From positions 434,001 to 498,000 of the forward strand of contig CAVSCE010000009.1 in the NCBI GenBank assembly GCA_963726375.1: DNA of 64,000 nt, read 5' to 3'. The notes under the pieces were generated by a model that saw nothing but the letters and a program-made list of their open reading frames with translations, made no database searches and was not told the origin of the DNA. Below are positions 1 through 9,883 of the stretch, one piece after another; within the stretch, counting starts at the first letter, position 1, and each line of letters begins with the position of its first letter. A program made the translations under genes and the position numbers. Source of the stretch: UTCFX2 sp963726375. GTDB taxonomy: Bacteria > Chloroflexota > Anaerolineae > Anaerolineales > UBA4823.

Positions 1-492
1 TTTGGTGCTCGTCGGTTCACGATTTCCACAGTAGGCTTGGTACCATTGATCGAACGATTTGCCCGAGAGAAACGGCAGGTGAACCTTGCAATCTCCCTTC
101 ATGCTGCCAGCGATGGATTACGAAATACCTTGCTTCCAATTAATCGCAAGTATCCAATCAAGTTATTGATGACTGCATGCCAGAAATATGTCGAATTAAC
201 CAACCGCCGTATCTCTTTTGAATGGGCCCTGATTGAAGGTGTCAATGATGGGATTGACCAGGCATCTGCTTTGGCTCAGCTGATGAAGCCCTTTATCTAT
301 GGGGGAGCATCAATGTGCCATGTGAATGTGATCCCACTCAACCCTACTGAAAAATATCCCGGTAAAGCATCATCAAGAAAGAAAGCTTACGAATTCCAAG
401 CAATTCTTGAACGGTACGGAATTCCTTGTACAGTCCGAACCAGAAGGGGGATTGATATACAGGCAGGGTGCGGTCAGCTCGCTGTGAAATGA
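1..492 (+). CDS. rlmN: 23S rRNA (adenine2503-C2)-methyltransferase, C-terminal part
   Basis: The frame is open from base 1, so the start lies outside the window and about 163 residues of the C-terminal part are present. RlmN is a radical SAM enzyme that methylates A2503 of 23S rRNA and A37 of some tRNAs. The end of the barrel is clear: NLAISLHAASDGLRN, FEWALIEGVND and NVIPLNP are typical family blocks. Near the C terminus DIQAGCGQL contains the Cys equivalent to E. coli Cys355, which forms the methyl-carrying intermediate. No frame break is seen. It is followed by a 44-base gap and a phosphatase gene on the same strand. Confidence 0.95.
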   Translation, partial: FGARRFTISTVGLVPLIERFAREKRQVNLAISLHAASDGLRNTLLPINRKYPIKLLMTACQKYVELTNRRISFEWALIEGVNDGIDQASALAQLMKPFIYGGASMCHVNVIPLNPTEKYPGKASSRKKAYEFQAILERYGIPCTVRTRRGIDIQAGCGQLAVK

Positions 493-536
493 TTTATGGA
501 ATAATTGTCGATAATTTTGATGTAAAATTGTAAGTT

Positions 537-1247
537 ATGGAGATGCAAATATCTGTCTCTAAGACAAAAAAATATGCTGTCTCCTCCAGCGGTGACACAG
601 TTGAAGTGGTCGAGCGACCTAATGGCGGAATTTCTGTGGTAATGGTCGACGGCCAAAGCTCCGGAAAAGGTGCAAAGACGATTTCAACGTTGGTTGTCAG
701 GAAGGTCATCTCATTATTAGCGGATGGAGTTAGAGATGGCGCAGCAGCCCGCGCTGCTTCTGACACACTTTACACAGAGCGCGGCGGGAAAGTTTCAGCA
801 ACATTGAATATCCTGTCGATAGACCAGCAGACACGCACCCTGGTGATCACACGGAACAATCCGGCGCCTGTATTGGTTTCGTCGCATTCAGAAATCTGTC
901 TGCTGGATGAACCATGCCAGCCGGTTGGCATCTACAGGGATACCCGTCCAGTAATTTCTGAGATTGATCTCGAACCAGGACTTTATGTGGTTGCCTTTAC
1001 CGATGGTCTAAGCCATGCAGGGGAACGCTCGGGTCATCCGATGGATATCCCAGGATCTTTCCAGCAGTTGTTACTAGATGAGGACAACCCATCGCCCGAT
1101 TGGATTGCTGATTCACTTTTACGGGAAGCGGTAAGGTTGGATGATGAAAGACCGGTGGATGATATTTCTGTTGTAGTGATCAATGTTACAGAATACAGCG
1201 GTGATTCTGTTCGCCGCATGAATGTAAGGTTTCCCCTCAACAGCTAA
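537..1247 (+). CDS. SpoIIE/PPM-type serine/threonine phosphatase
   Basis: This is an intact 236-residue protein consisting of little more than a SpoIIE-type PP2C domain. The expected metal-binding aspartates are visible in VMVDGQSSGKGAK (about residue 38), VAFTDGLSHAGE (about residue 153) and PVDDISVVVI (about residue 214). Such phosphatases dephosphorylate anti-sigma-antagonists or other signalling partners, but no sensor or partner-switch gene is adjacent, so the target is unknown. A second ATG lies two codons in (543), and neither start has a clear ribosome-binding site. It is followed 25 bases later by a small P-loop gene, which may be co-transcribed. Confidence 0.85.
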   Translation: MEMQISVSKTKKYAVSSSGDTVEVVERPNGGISVVMVDGQSSGKGAKTISTLVVRKVISLLADGVRDGAAARAASDTLYTERGGKVSATLNILSIDQQTRTLVITRNNPAPVLVSSHSEICLLDEPCQPVGIYRDTRPVISEIDLEPGLYVVAFTDGLSHAGERSGHPMDIPGSFQQLLLDEDNPSPDWIADSLLREAVRLDDERPVDDISVVVINVTEYSGDSVRRMNVRFPLNS

Positions 1248-1272
1248 AAAAATAATAAAGCTTTCTAAGCCA

Positions 1273-1666
1273 ATGAAAAAGCTCCGCGTTGGTATTGTAG
1301 GACCTTGTGCCTCTGGGAAATCTACCCTATCTTCAGCCTCGGAGTTAAAAGAATTCGATATCCGCCACATTGCACAGGAGCATTCTTATGTACCCGATAT
1401 GTGGAAGAAGATCTCGAAACCTGATGTCTTGATCTATCTTCATGTATCTTACCCTCTCTCAATTTCAAGAAAGAATCTCGATTGGACTCTGGAAAGAATA
1501 CGAGGAGCAACTATTCCGTCTTCGGCATGCCAGACAGCATGCCGATCTGTATATTGACACGGATATCTGCTCAATTGACGAAGTTTTAATCCTGGTGTTG
1601 AGATTCCTGCAATCTGTCACAAGAGAATCCTGGATAATTGGACAAGATAGAATTTCAGGGGTATAA
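1273..1666 (+). CDS. Small P-loop nucleotide-binding protein (frameshifted)
   Basis: The gene starts MKKLRVGIVGPCASGKST, a Walker A motif at residues 9-17, and encodes about 130 residues once one frame change is allowed for. The first frame holds the P-loop and a strand reading DVLIYLHVSYP. Near base 1490 the coding signal moves to another frame (LWKEYEEQLFRLRHARQHADLYIDTD), which ends at 1666. The size and layout resemble small kinases that include the DLYIDTD type of end region, but I cannot assign a substrate. The promoter-like sequence for secD overlaps the last codons. Confidence 0.6.
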
Positions 1667-1667
1667 T
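1638..1667 (+). promoter_or_regulatory. Predicted sigma70-type promoter of secDF
   Basis: TTGGAC at 1638-1643 and TATAAT at 1662-1667 are separated by 18 bases and lie 60 bases before secD, overlapping the end of the P-loop gene. A short hairpin (CCAGCC, loop TTC, GGCTGG) lies in the leader at about 1682-1696. An AGGAGG at about 1709 precedes the secD ATG. The promoter is predicted from sequence match only. Confidence 0.6.
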
Positions 1668-1727
1668 CTCCCTTCGGTTTGCCAGCCTTCGGCTGGTATT
1701 TGTTTGGATTAGGAGGACGCTGTTGGA

Positions 1728-3117
1728 ATGTCTCAACGTTTAAGTTATTTAATCATTTTGATCGTTGTTGTGGTAGCACTCGCAATTTATATTGTGATAC
1801 CAAACAGCCCAGGTTTTCATTTCTTGGGGTTGAACAAAGATGTAGCCACCCGCCTGGGATTGGATTTGGTTGGTGGTGTTCAAGCTCTAATGGAAGCAGA
1901 CCTACCTTGAGTCAACACCAATTGAACCTGGGGCAATGGATGCAGCTACCAGCATTGTTGAAAATCGTGTCAACGGATTAGGCTTGACAGAAGCTGTTGT
2001 TCAAAAAGCTGGGGATAGACGTATTGTTGTTGAGCTACCTGGAGAAACTGATCCTGAAAGGGCTCTTGCGACGATCCAACAAACTGGTTTGCTTGAATTG
2101 GTTGATTTTTCTGGAATTCCACAGGAACAATCCGTTATGCTGATTGGATCAAAGATCAACACAGAACTCGGTCCAGCCGAAAGCGCGCTCACAAGCACAA
2201 TCACGTCTACATCTCAAATAACCTCATCTGTTGTCGCAACACAAACATTCCCCACTGTCCTCACTGGTGCGGATCTAAAATCAGTAAATGTCTCCACAAA
2301 CCCGCAGACCGGCGGATATGAAGTTGCGTTTGAGCTAGCGTCGGATGGTGCAAAGGTTTTCTCGGATTTTACGGCTTCGCACATTGGTGATGTCCTCGCA
2401 ATAGTGGTGGATAAAGAGGTCGTATCAGTTCCAACGATCAATTCAGCAATTCCAAGCGGGCAAGGTGTAATCAGCGGAGATTTTTCTGCAGATGAAGCGA
2501 ATAATCTTGCAATTCAGCTTCGATATGGATCACTGCCTATTCCATTAAAGGTAATCGAAATCCGAACTGTTGGTCCGACGCTTGGTATGGAATCCCTTCA
2601 AAAAAGTCTGGTAGCAGGCATGATAGGTTTTACGATTGTTATCCTATTCATGATTATTTATTACCGATTGCTTGGTGTTATAGCGAGTATCTCAATTTTG
2701 ATATTTGCCGCAGGAACGTTTGCGATTTTCCGATTTATTCCGATTACCCTTACGCTTCCAGGAATCGCAGGATTTTTATTGAGCACGGGTAGCGCTTTGG
2801 ATGCGAATATCCTGATTTTTGAGCGGCTTAAAGAAGAGTTGCGGTCAGGAAAAACTCTGCGGCAATCCGTTGATTTGGGTTGGCGAAGGGCATGGCCATC
2901 CATTCGAGATTCAAATATCGCTACTTTGATAACTTGTGGAATCCTTTTCTGGTTCGGAAGCACTTATGGTGCAACAATCGTAAAAGGCTTTTCCATTACT
3001 TTGATGCTTGGGGTCATTGTAAGCCTCTTTACAGCTATCGTAGTTACGCGAGCTTTGATGGAATTGGTGACCAATTATTTCAAATCTAAAGATTACTCGA
3101 AGTGGTTTGGGATTTAG
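1728..3117 (+). CDS. secD: Protein translocase subunit SecD (frameshifted)
   Basis: SecD is a membrane component of the Sec translocase that uses the proton gradient to help pull exported proteins through. The start has one membrane segment (LIILIVVVVALAIYIVI) and the family motif GLDLVGGVQ. Near 1905 the frame changes, after which the conserved block AATSIVENRVNGLGL and ELPG follow. The C-terminal half has five membrane segments with TLPGIAGFLLSTGSALDANILIFERLKEE. Together the parts make about 463 residues, a normal length for SecD. SecF follows 13 bases later, the usual pairing. The gap at 1905-1910 is a one-base shift, not a true stop, because downstream coding is in another frame. Confidence 0.93.
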
Positions 3118-3130
3118 AAGGGAAATAACA

Positions 3131-4066
3131 ATGATAGACATCATTGGTAAAAGATACTATTATTTCTTGTTTTCTCTATTAATCATTATTCCTGGATTAG
3201 CATTACTGGGCTACATGGTTTCTACGGGAAAACTCCCAGTTTCGATCGATTTTACAGGTGGTAGTCTGTTGGAAGTTAAAATCGCAGGCGCAACCCCGAC
3301 CGAAGCAGAGATTATTTTACTGTATAACCGATTAGGTGTTGAAGATGTCCAGGTGCAAACGACAAGCGAAGGATCGTATGTTATTCGATCTTCTGTACTT
3401 GAAGAAGCTGTCCGCGGTTCGATCGTTTCTGAGTTGAGTAAAGAATTTGACTCTGAGGTTACCGTTCTTAAGTTTGACAGCGTTGGACCAACGATTGGTC
3501 GAGAAGTCACCGCTAGAGCTGCACAGGCTGCTGCGGTTGCGGCAATAATCGTAACGTTTTACTTGACATTCGCGTTTCGAGGTGTCCTCATTCACTTCGG
3601 TATGGTATCTGTGCAATCATCGCGATGATTCACGATGTTGCGATCGTTTTCAGCCTCACAGCCATAGGAAGTGTTTTATGGGGGTGGAGTATCAACTCAT
3701 TATTCTTGACCGCACTACTCACAGTCATTGGTTTCTCGGTCCAGGATAAAGTTGTCGTTTTTGACCGCATCCGTGAGAATACAGGGATTTATAAACGTCT
3801 AAATTTTGAGAACTCTGGTAAATCATTCGATCGTACAAACACTCCAGCGGTCAATTAACACTCAATTGATGACGGTCGAATTCATGCTCTTAGCACTTGC
3901 GCTCTTTGGTGGAGTAACGCTACGCGAATTCGCGACAATCCTGCTTGTTGGACTTCTAAGCGGAACTTATTCTTCAATCTTTATTGCTTCCCCTATTTTG
4001 GTAGTGTGGGATGGAAAAGAGTGGAAGCGGTGGTTCCGCAAGAGTAATCAATCCGCTGCAGCGTAA
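3131..4066 (+). CDS. secF: Protein translocase subunit SecF (two frame changes)
   Basis: SecF works with SecD in Sec-dependent export. I chose the ATG at 3131 (MIDIIGKRYYYF) because AAGGG lies eight bases before it; an in-frame start at 3107 would overlap secD. Diagnostic stretches are SIDFTGGSLLEV, FDSVGPTIGREV, AMIHDVAIV and GFSVQDKVVVFDRIREN. The coding frame changes near 3605 and again near 3800, and each time the family sequence resumes at once. The last part has FATILLVGLLSGTYSSIFIASPILVVW. The reconstructed protein is about 310 residues. It is followed by a strong hairpin terminator. Confidence 0.92.
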
Positions 4067-4085
4067 TTATATTTCGCTTAATACC

Positions 4086-4123
4086 CCAGGGCTGTCTTTT
4101 TTTATCGACAGCCCTGGTTCTTT
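4086..4123 (+). terminator. Rho-independent terminator after secDF
   Basis: A perfect 11-bp stem, CCAGGGCTGTC (4086-4096) with GACAGCCCTGG (4107-4117), is followed by TTCTTTC. It sits 20 bases after the secF stop and 20 bases before the end of the opposing prepilin peptidase gene. Confidence 0.8.
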
Positions 4124-4142
4124 CATTCGGTTTCAAGACAAA

Positions 4143-4904
4143 TTATATCTGGTTGAAATATGGTCGGATGAAAAGCAATAAAAATGCGCTCAGGTTCAGG
4201 AATGGGCCGTAAGGAATTGAAAGATCAGGATGATATTTTCCTTTAAACAGAGCAATAAGAAGATATATCAAGCTAATTGCTCCTGCAGAGAAGATTGTAA
4301 TGATCATGCCAACAGTAATCCCTGGCCATCCTAACATCAACCCGATGATTCCTGCAAGGTTAACATCTCCGAACCCAATAGCTTCTTCTTCATATGTTTC
4401 TTGCCTTCGAATTTGGTGAGATATTTTGATAAACAAGAAACCCAAACTGTAAAATCCAAGCATCAAAATGTAGCCTGCCAATCCGCCTAAAAGCGTCGCT
4501 TGCCAGCCATGCAAGGTTATACCTGTTATTAATCCTATCCAAAACCCAAATACGCTTGTCAGATGCATAATAAGTCTATGCTCTATATCAATGACAGAAA
4601 CAAGGGCGAGATAAGACACAGTGATAAAGCCTATCAGTAAGCCAAGTTGTATAGTGTGATATTCCAACCAGTATACGCCGAACAATCCCATACCAAATTC
4701 TACAACCCAGGTGCGGACGGCGCGACTAGAATGACAATTCGTGCAGCGTCTTGGAATAAATAAATAGTTGAGTATTGCGTATCGCTTATCACAACTCAGG
4801 CAAACCGGCAGCATCAGTCTGCGTTTATTCGGTAAAACATCTGCAATATAGTTAATGATCATTCCACAAAAAACGCCCCCCAAAAAGCAAAATAGCAAAT
4901 CCAT
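4143..4904 (-). CDS. Prepilin peptidase / type IV leader peptidase (A24)
   Basis: This is an intact 253-residue membrane protein of the A24 aspartic peptidase family, which cleaves and methylates type IV prepilin-like signal peptides at the cytoplasmic membrane face. Near the N terminus a four-Cys site (CLSC and, 26 residues on, CTNC) matches the zinc site of the methylating domain, though that domain is short. The catalytic aspartates are in VIDIEHRLI and in GFGDVNLAG, the form of the family GxGD motif. About seven hydrophobic segments are present. No pilin genes are in the window. It is convergent with secF and divergent from murA. Confidence 0.9.
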   Translation of the reverse strand: MDLLFCFLGGVFCGMIINYIADVLPNKRRLMLPVCLSCDKRYAILNYLFIPRRCTNCHSSRAVRTWVVEFGMGLFGVYWLEYHTIQLGLLIGFITVSYLALVSVIDIEHRLIMHLTSVFGFWIGLITGITLHGWQATLLGGLAGYILMLGFYSLGFLFIKISHQIRRQETYEEEAIGFGDVNLAGIIGLMLGWPGITVGMIITIFSAGAISLIYLLIALFKGKYHPDLSIPYGPFLNLSAFLLLFIRPYFNQI

Positions 4905-4938
4905 GATCTCACCTGGAATGAAATTGGGTTTATTTCAG

Positions 4939-4944
4939 TATAAT
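4939..4944 (+). promoter_or_regulatory. Candidate -10 element for murA
   Basis: TATAAT at 4939-4944 lies in the 107-base gap between the divergent prepilin peptidase and murA genes. It is followed by CTCT, as in the same element before secD and scpA. I see no convincing -35 at normal spacing. Confidence 0.35.
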
Positions 4945-5011
4945 CTCTGTAATTGTACGGTATTATAGCAATGATCTCTTAAATACCAGAATATTCAGGA
5001 GAATGATCATC

Positions 5012-6319
5012 ATGGAAAAATTTGAAATTCAGGGTGGAACTGTGTTGGCTGGGACTGTAACCCCCTCTGGCAATAAAAACGCTGCATTACCATTGATTGC
5101 AGCTACTTTACTCTCAGAAGAACCGATCACCTTGCATAATGTTCCTTCAATACGAGACGTTCAAGATATGCAGATCCTCTTGAAGAGTCTTGGGGTTTCG
5201 GTTGAGCAAACGGCTGCACATTCAGTCAAATTTCACGCATCGCATGTTCGGGCAGCGGATTTGGATCCTGAAAAATGTCGGCGAATTCGAGCCTCAATAT
5301 TACTTGCGGGTCCAATGGTAGCAAGAGCGGGGGAATTAAGGTTACCTCCCCCCGGGTGGTGATGTGATTGGTCGCAGAAGGCTGGATACGCATACTCTGG
5401 CGCTGCAGGCGCTTGGTGCAAGAATTGAATATGATCGGGTAGATCATGTCCTGGATTTCAAAGTAAAGGACTTAAAAGGCTCCAGTATCTTGCTTGATGA
5501 AGCCAGTGTGACAGCAACTGAAAATGCAATTATGGCGGCAGTCAAAGCGAAAGGTGAGACAGTCATCAAGAATGCAGCATCAGAACCTCATGTTCAAGAA
5601 CTCTGTCATTTTCTGAATTCCCTAGGAGCTCAGATAGATCAGATTGGTTCAAATACCCTGCACGTCAAGGGCGTTCGTGAACTTCACGGAGGTGAATTCA
5701 CAATAGGTCCGGATTATCTTGAGGTCGTTAGTTTCATCGGCGCGGCTGTCGTTACGAAAGGAGAAATTCGGATAAAAAATTGTGGACACCAATACCTCGA
5801 GATGATCCGAATGGTTTTTGAACGGCTTGGTGTAACCTGGGTTTATGATCATGACGACTTATTGATCTCATCTGATCAAAAGCTCAAGATTGAACCTGAC
5901 TTGGGTGATGCAATCCCAGAAATCAAAGTGATGACCTGGCCGGCATTTCCAACAGATTTGATGAGTATCGCGATAGTAGTTGCAACCCAGTCTAGTGGGA
6001 GTGTGCTTTTTCATGATTGGATGTATCCAAGCAGAATGTTTTTCATTGATAAATTGGTCAGTATGGGAGCACATATCGTTCTTTGCGATCCGCATCGCTG
6101 CATTGTCCAGGGTCCTACTACTTTCTTCGGAGAGAAAATGGAAAGTCCGGATATCCGGGCAGGTATGTCTTTAGTCCTGGCTGCATTGGCTGCCAAGGGG
6201 AAATCGACAATCAGAAATATCGGGCAAATTGATCGTGGATATGAAAAAGTTGATGAAAAATTGCGGAGTTTAGGCGCCAGGATCGAGCGAATCAACGAAT
6301 TAGGATTAAGATTATATAA
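5012..6319 (+). CDS. murA: UDP-N-acetylglucosamine 1-carboxyvinyltransferase, Asp-type active site (frameshifted)
   Basis: MurA transfers enolpyruvate from PEP to UDP-GlcNAc, the first committed step of peptidoglycan synthesis. I chose the ATG at 5012 (MEKFEIQGG) because AGGAGA ends nine bases before it; the ATG at 5003 is too close. The substrate loop SGNKNAAL and the end block IDRGYEKVDEKLRSLGARIER are clear. The frame changes at a C run near 5350; removing one C gives LPPPGGDVIGRRRLD. In this block E. coli has the catalytic Cys115, but here the residue is Asp, the form known to resist fosfomycin. The downstream frame runs on to 6569 through the terminator and the antisense of thioredoxin, so a second indel near 6290 is likely and the true stop is at 6303 or 6319. 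Confidence 0.9.
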
Positions 6320-6320
6320 A

Positions 6321-6360
6321 AGAAGGTCGAGTGCTTCGATCATCTCGACCTTCTTTTCTT
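6321..6360 (+). terminator. Rho-independent terminator between murA and thioredoxin
   Basis: A perfect 11-bp stem, AGAAGGTCGAG (6321-6331) with CTCGACCTTCT (6344-6354), is followed by TTTCTT. It lies between converging genes and could serve both, although the T tract is better on the plus strand. Confidence 0.85.
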
Positions 6361-6377
6361 TTATCATAAACTGTAGT

Positions 6378-6729
6378 TTATGCTGGATTGGTCGCTATTA
6401 CATCAAGGAATTGCGACACAACTTCACGAAGCATCGGTTCCGGCAACGCCCCGACTTGCCTGTGGATTACTTTTCCATTTGCGATGAACAGCATCGTTGG
6501 AATTCCTTGGACGCCATATTTCATCGCCCATTCCGAATTCTCATCTGTGTTGATTTTCGTTACCAATAATTTCCCGCTTTGTTCTTTAGCAATTTTATCC
6601 AAAATTGGAGCTACCATTTTGCATGGTCCGCACCAGGGTGCCCAAAAATCAACAATTGCCGGGATTGTTGATTGTAAGAACAGTCTTCTCAAATGCCGCA
6701 TCTGTTACATGAATGGGTTCCGAAATCAT
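6378..6729 (-). CDS. trxA: Thioredoxin (frameshifted near the N terminus)
   Basis: A small thioredoxin with the redox motif WCGPC in FWAPWCGPCKM and the cis-Pro loop GIPTMLF. The longest open frame starts at 6701, but its first residues do not match the family. Reading upstream in another frame gives MISEPIHVTDAAFEKTVL, a normal thioredoxin start, with the ATG at 6729 and GGAGG five bases before it. One base must be gained or lost near 6685 to join the parts, giving about 116 residues. It acts as a cytoplasmic protein disulfide reductase. No thioredoxin reductase is adjacent. Confidence 0.9.
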
Positions 6730-6866
6730 AAAATCCTCCAAATAAATATTTATCTCTCTCAACCTTTGATGCATATCAGGGTTTTTTGTTACAATGAATT
6801 GAAAAAGTACACAGTCACTTCAATCTGGCGCCTGGAAGTATAGCATGACGGCAGAAAAATGTCAGG

Positions 6867-6882
6867 TATAATCTCCGGGATG
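6867..6882 (+). promoter_or_regulatory. -10 element placed for a near-leaderless scpA transcript
   Basis: TATAAT at 6867-6872 is followed after seven bases by the ATG at 6880, which is the family-like start of ScpA. Transcription starting six or seven bases after the -10 would begin at or next to this ATG. A TGAC at 6847-6850 could be part of a weak -35. Confidence 0.4.
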
Positions 6883-7651
6883 TCTCCCACCCTCTTTCCT
6901 TTGAAACCTTATATCGTATCGACAGAAATATTTGAAGGTCCGCTTGATTTACTTCTCCAGCTGATCGAGAAGGCTGAGTTAGATATTACAAAATTGGCTC
7001 TTGCACATGTAACCGACCAATTTATTGATCATTTGCATCAAATGCCTCAAAATATGGCATCAGATGTCTCACCGTTCCTGATTACCGCTTCCAGGCTGTT
7101 ACAAATTAAATCAGAAGCATTATTGCCTCGTCCTCCCATCCGTGAACCTGGTGAGATCGATCCTGGTGAAGCATTAGCAAGACAGCTCATTGTATATAAG
7201 CGATATAAGGAAATTGCCCAATTATTAGGAGAGCTGCATTCATTTCATCACACATTTCCTCGTTGGGCTCCGACTCCCCATGTTGAACCCTCTATCGATC
7301 TAAATGGCATCTCGGTTAATGAATTAATTCAAGACTGCTCAATACCTCTTCTTCAAAGAAGATCAGATCTCATTGCTTAGTTCAGTCGTTGCGGCTCCCA
7401 GAATCTCAATTCGCGAAAGAATTGGATGGATCGTTGAATATATCAATAGGAACAAGCTGGGAGCCTTTTCTCAACTTGTGTCAGGGAGTTCCCATCGACT
7501 TGAAATAGTAGTCACATTCCTGGCCTTATTGGAGCTTGTAAAACGGGATATGATTCTTGTCAAACAAGAAGAAATTTTCGGAGAAATAGTTTTAGAGACG
7601 GCACCAAACTGGGATGATGATCTTGCATTTGAGCTTGAGTTTGGAGAATAA
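6880..7651 (+). CDS. scpA: Segregation and condensation protein A (frameshifted)
   Basis: ScpA is the kleisin subunit of the Smc-ScpAB condensin, which organises and separates chromosomes. The family start is seen as FEGPLDLLLQLIEKAELDI, followed by FLITASRLLQIKSEALLP. The frame changes near 7370 and continues with a winged-helix end region (GAFSQLVSGSSHRLEIVVTFLALLELVK). The total is about 257 residues. An in-frame start at 6859 exists, but the ATG at 6880 (MSPTLFPLKPY) fits both the family and the -10 element just before it. No scpB is seen. The next gene starts three bases after the stop. Confidence 0.9.
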
Positions 7652-7654
7652 TTT

Positions 7655-9775
7655 ATGGGGAACCGATTGTCGGGTGAAAATTCACTCTACCTTATTCAAC
7701 ATGCCGAAAATCCAGTCGATTGGTACCCTTGGAATCAAGAAGCTTTGGAGCGAGCAAGGATTGAGAGAGAAACTAATATTCTTGAGTATTGGATACTCTG
7801 CATGTCACTGGTGTCATGTAATGTCCCGTGAATCTTTCGAAAATCCCCATATAGCAAAGTTATTGAACGAAAATTTTATTAATATAAAAGTGGATCGTGA
7901 AGAACGACCGGATATCGATTCGATCTATATGGATGCAGTGGTTGCATTAACTGGACATGGTGGCTGGCCTCTGAGTGTTTTTCTTTCTCCAGATGGTAAG
8001 CCTTTCTATGGTGGAACATATTTTCCACCAGTTCGTCGGTATAATCTGCCATCTTTTGAAGATGTTGTTGTGACTGTCACAAGATTATGGGTTGAAGATC
8101 GGGAAAAAATCCTGAATTCCGCTGATCAAGTGACCGAGTACATCAGAAATAGCTCGTTGATCCAAAGAACATCTTCTTCAAACCTGTTAATGGATTTGAA
8201 TGAGTTACAGAAAGTCGTACAAACTCTCGCTAAGAATTATGATTGGAAATATGGAGGCTGGGGTCAGGCACCAAAATTTCCACATCCAATGATTATTGAA
8301 TTCCTTCTTCGATTTGGCTCGAATGGCGATCGTTTAGCCCTGGATTTGGCTTTTCATGCACTCAAGTCAATGTCTAAAGGTGGAATGTATGATTTGATCG
8401 GGGGTGGATTTTCTCGGTACAGTACCGATAATGAATGGCTTGTCCCGCATTTCGAAAAAATGTTATACGATAACGTTCTGCTTTCTCGAGTTTATCTCTA
8501 TGCATATCTATTATCAAGAGACGAGAAATACTTGGAAATTTGTCGAAAAACTTTGGATTTTATATTAAGGGAATTAACTTCAGGAGATGGAGGTTTTCTT
8601 TTCAAGCCTGGATGCGGACACTGAGGGGATGGAAGGACTGTTTTATACCTGGAACTTTAATGAGATTGAATCAATTATTCAAGTGGAAAGCGGTTCAATA
8701 TATAATCCTTCCGGGATTGATCTGGTAAATTTTTGTACAGCAGCATTTGGCATTACTGCACAAGGGAATTTCGAAGGCAGGAATGTTCTTCATCGAGAGA
8801 TGAGCACTCAAGAACTTGCAGAGATGTTTTTTATAGAACCATCTGAAGTAGAATTCTCTGTATTCTCAAATCAGTACATTACTATACTCTTACCGTCATA
8901 TGCGTGTGAGTCCTGCGACTGATGACAAAGTTCTTCTATCGTGGAATGCTATGGCACTCCATACCTTTTCAGAAGCTGCGCGCTATCTCAAAGATCCTAA
9001 TTACTTAATTGTTGCCCAAAAATGTGCTGGATTTTTATTGGAAAAAATGTCAACTGAACGCGGCATGTTGCGGTCCTGGAGACAAGCATCTGCAAAATAT
9101 GACGCCTATCTCGAAGATTATGCCAGTCTGATTATCGCTTTGATTTCTCTTTACCAAACAGATCATAATAACCGCTGGTTTGCATCGGCAAGGAAATTAA
9201 CGGATGAAATGCTCCGACTTTTTTCAGATGCGTCTGGGAATTTCTTTTCAACTCGCCTCGACACAGAATCTTTAATATATCGTCCGAAAGATTTTTTGGA
9301 CAATGCCATCCCTTCTGGAATTTCTCAGGCAGTCACTGCGCTTCTTCTCATGGAATTTTTTACTGGTAATGAAAAATATCGAAAAATTGCGCAAATCTCG
9401 ATAGATTATATTTATGGTTATTTGGATAAAAATGTATTGTTGTTTGGTAATTGGCTATGCGCAATTTTAACATCCATAATTCCCATTACGCAAGTGGTTT
9501 TAGTATCTGATGGTAACTCAAAGGATTTAGAAGGCTTTCTTGATGTCGTTTGGGATCGTTTTAGACCGGAATGTATACTTGTTTCCTCCACTCTCCCTGC
9601 CCCGCAAGATTCCCCAGAATTATTGGTAAACAGACCCATCATCCATAATAAAACAACATGCTATGTCTGTGATCATTTCGTATGTAAAAGACCAGTCAAT
9701 TCTCCCATCGAACTTGCTCAAATGATCAATACTGGTCGTGTTAAGATAAAGGATTTTCCATATTCTTTCCAATAA
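7655..9775 (+). CDS. YyaL/SSP411-type protein: thioredoxin-fold domain plus alpha/alpha barrel (three frame changes)
   Basis: A protein of about 700 residues in the family that joins an N-terminal thioredoxin-like domain (DUF255) to a six-hairpin barrel like that of N-acylglucosamine 2-epimerase. The ATG at 7655 starts MGNRLSGENSLYLIQHAENP and lies three bases after scpA, with GGAG inside the scpA end. Family motifs are YSACHWCHVMSRESFE, VDREERPDIDSIYMD, GHGGWPLSVFLSPDG and PKFPHP. The frame changes near 7775, 8600 and 8905, each time with family sequence resuming. The physiological role of the family is poorly known. Its tight spacing suggests co-transcription with scpA. Confidence 0.85.
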
Positions 9776-9883
9776 ATCCTCGAGTGTATAATCGATGAAA
9801 TGGATGGTATCATCTTATGGATTCAAATTTTGATCCATAAAAGGAAATTTGAGTACCTGTGCAACATTAACGGATAATACAAT

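Noticed and set aside
1905..1936. TGA in secD read as selenocysteine
   Set aside because: Coding after this TGA continues in a different frame, so it is an indel and not a recoded codon. No SECIS-like hairpin was seen.
6304..6569. murA open frame running to 6569
   Set aside because: It passes through a strong terminator and reads the antisense strand of thioredoxin; MurA ends near IER at about 6295.
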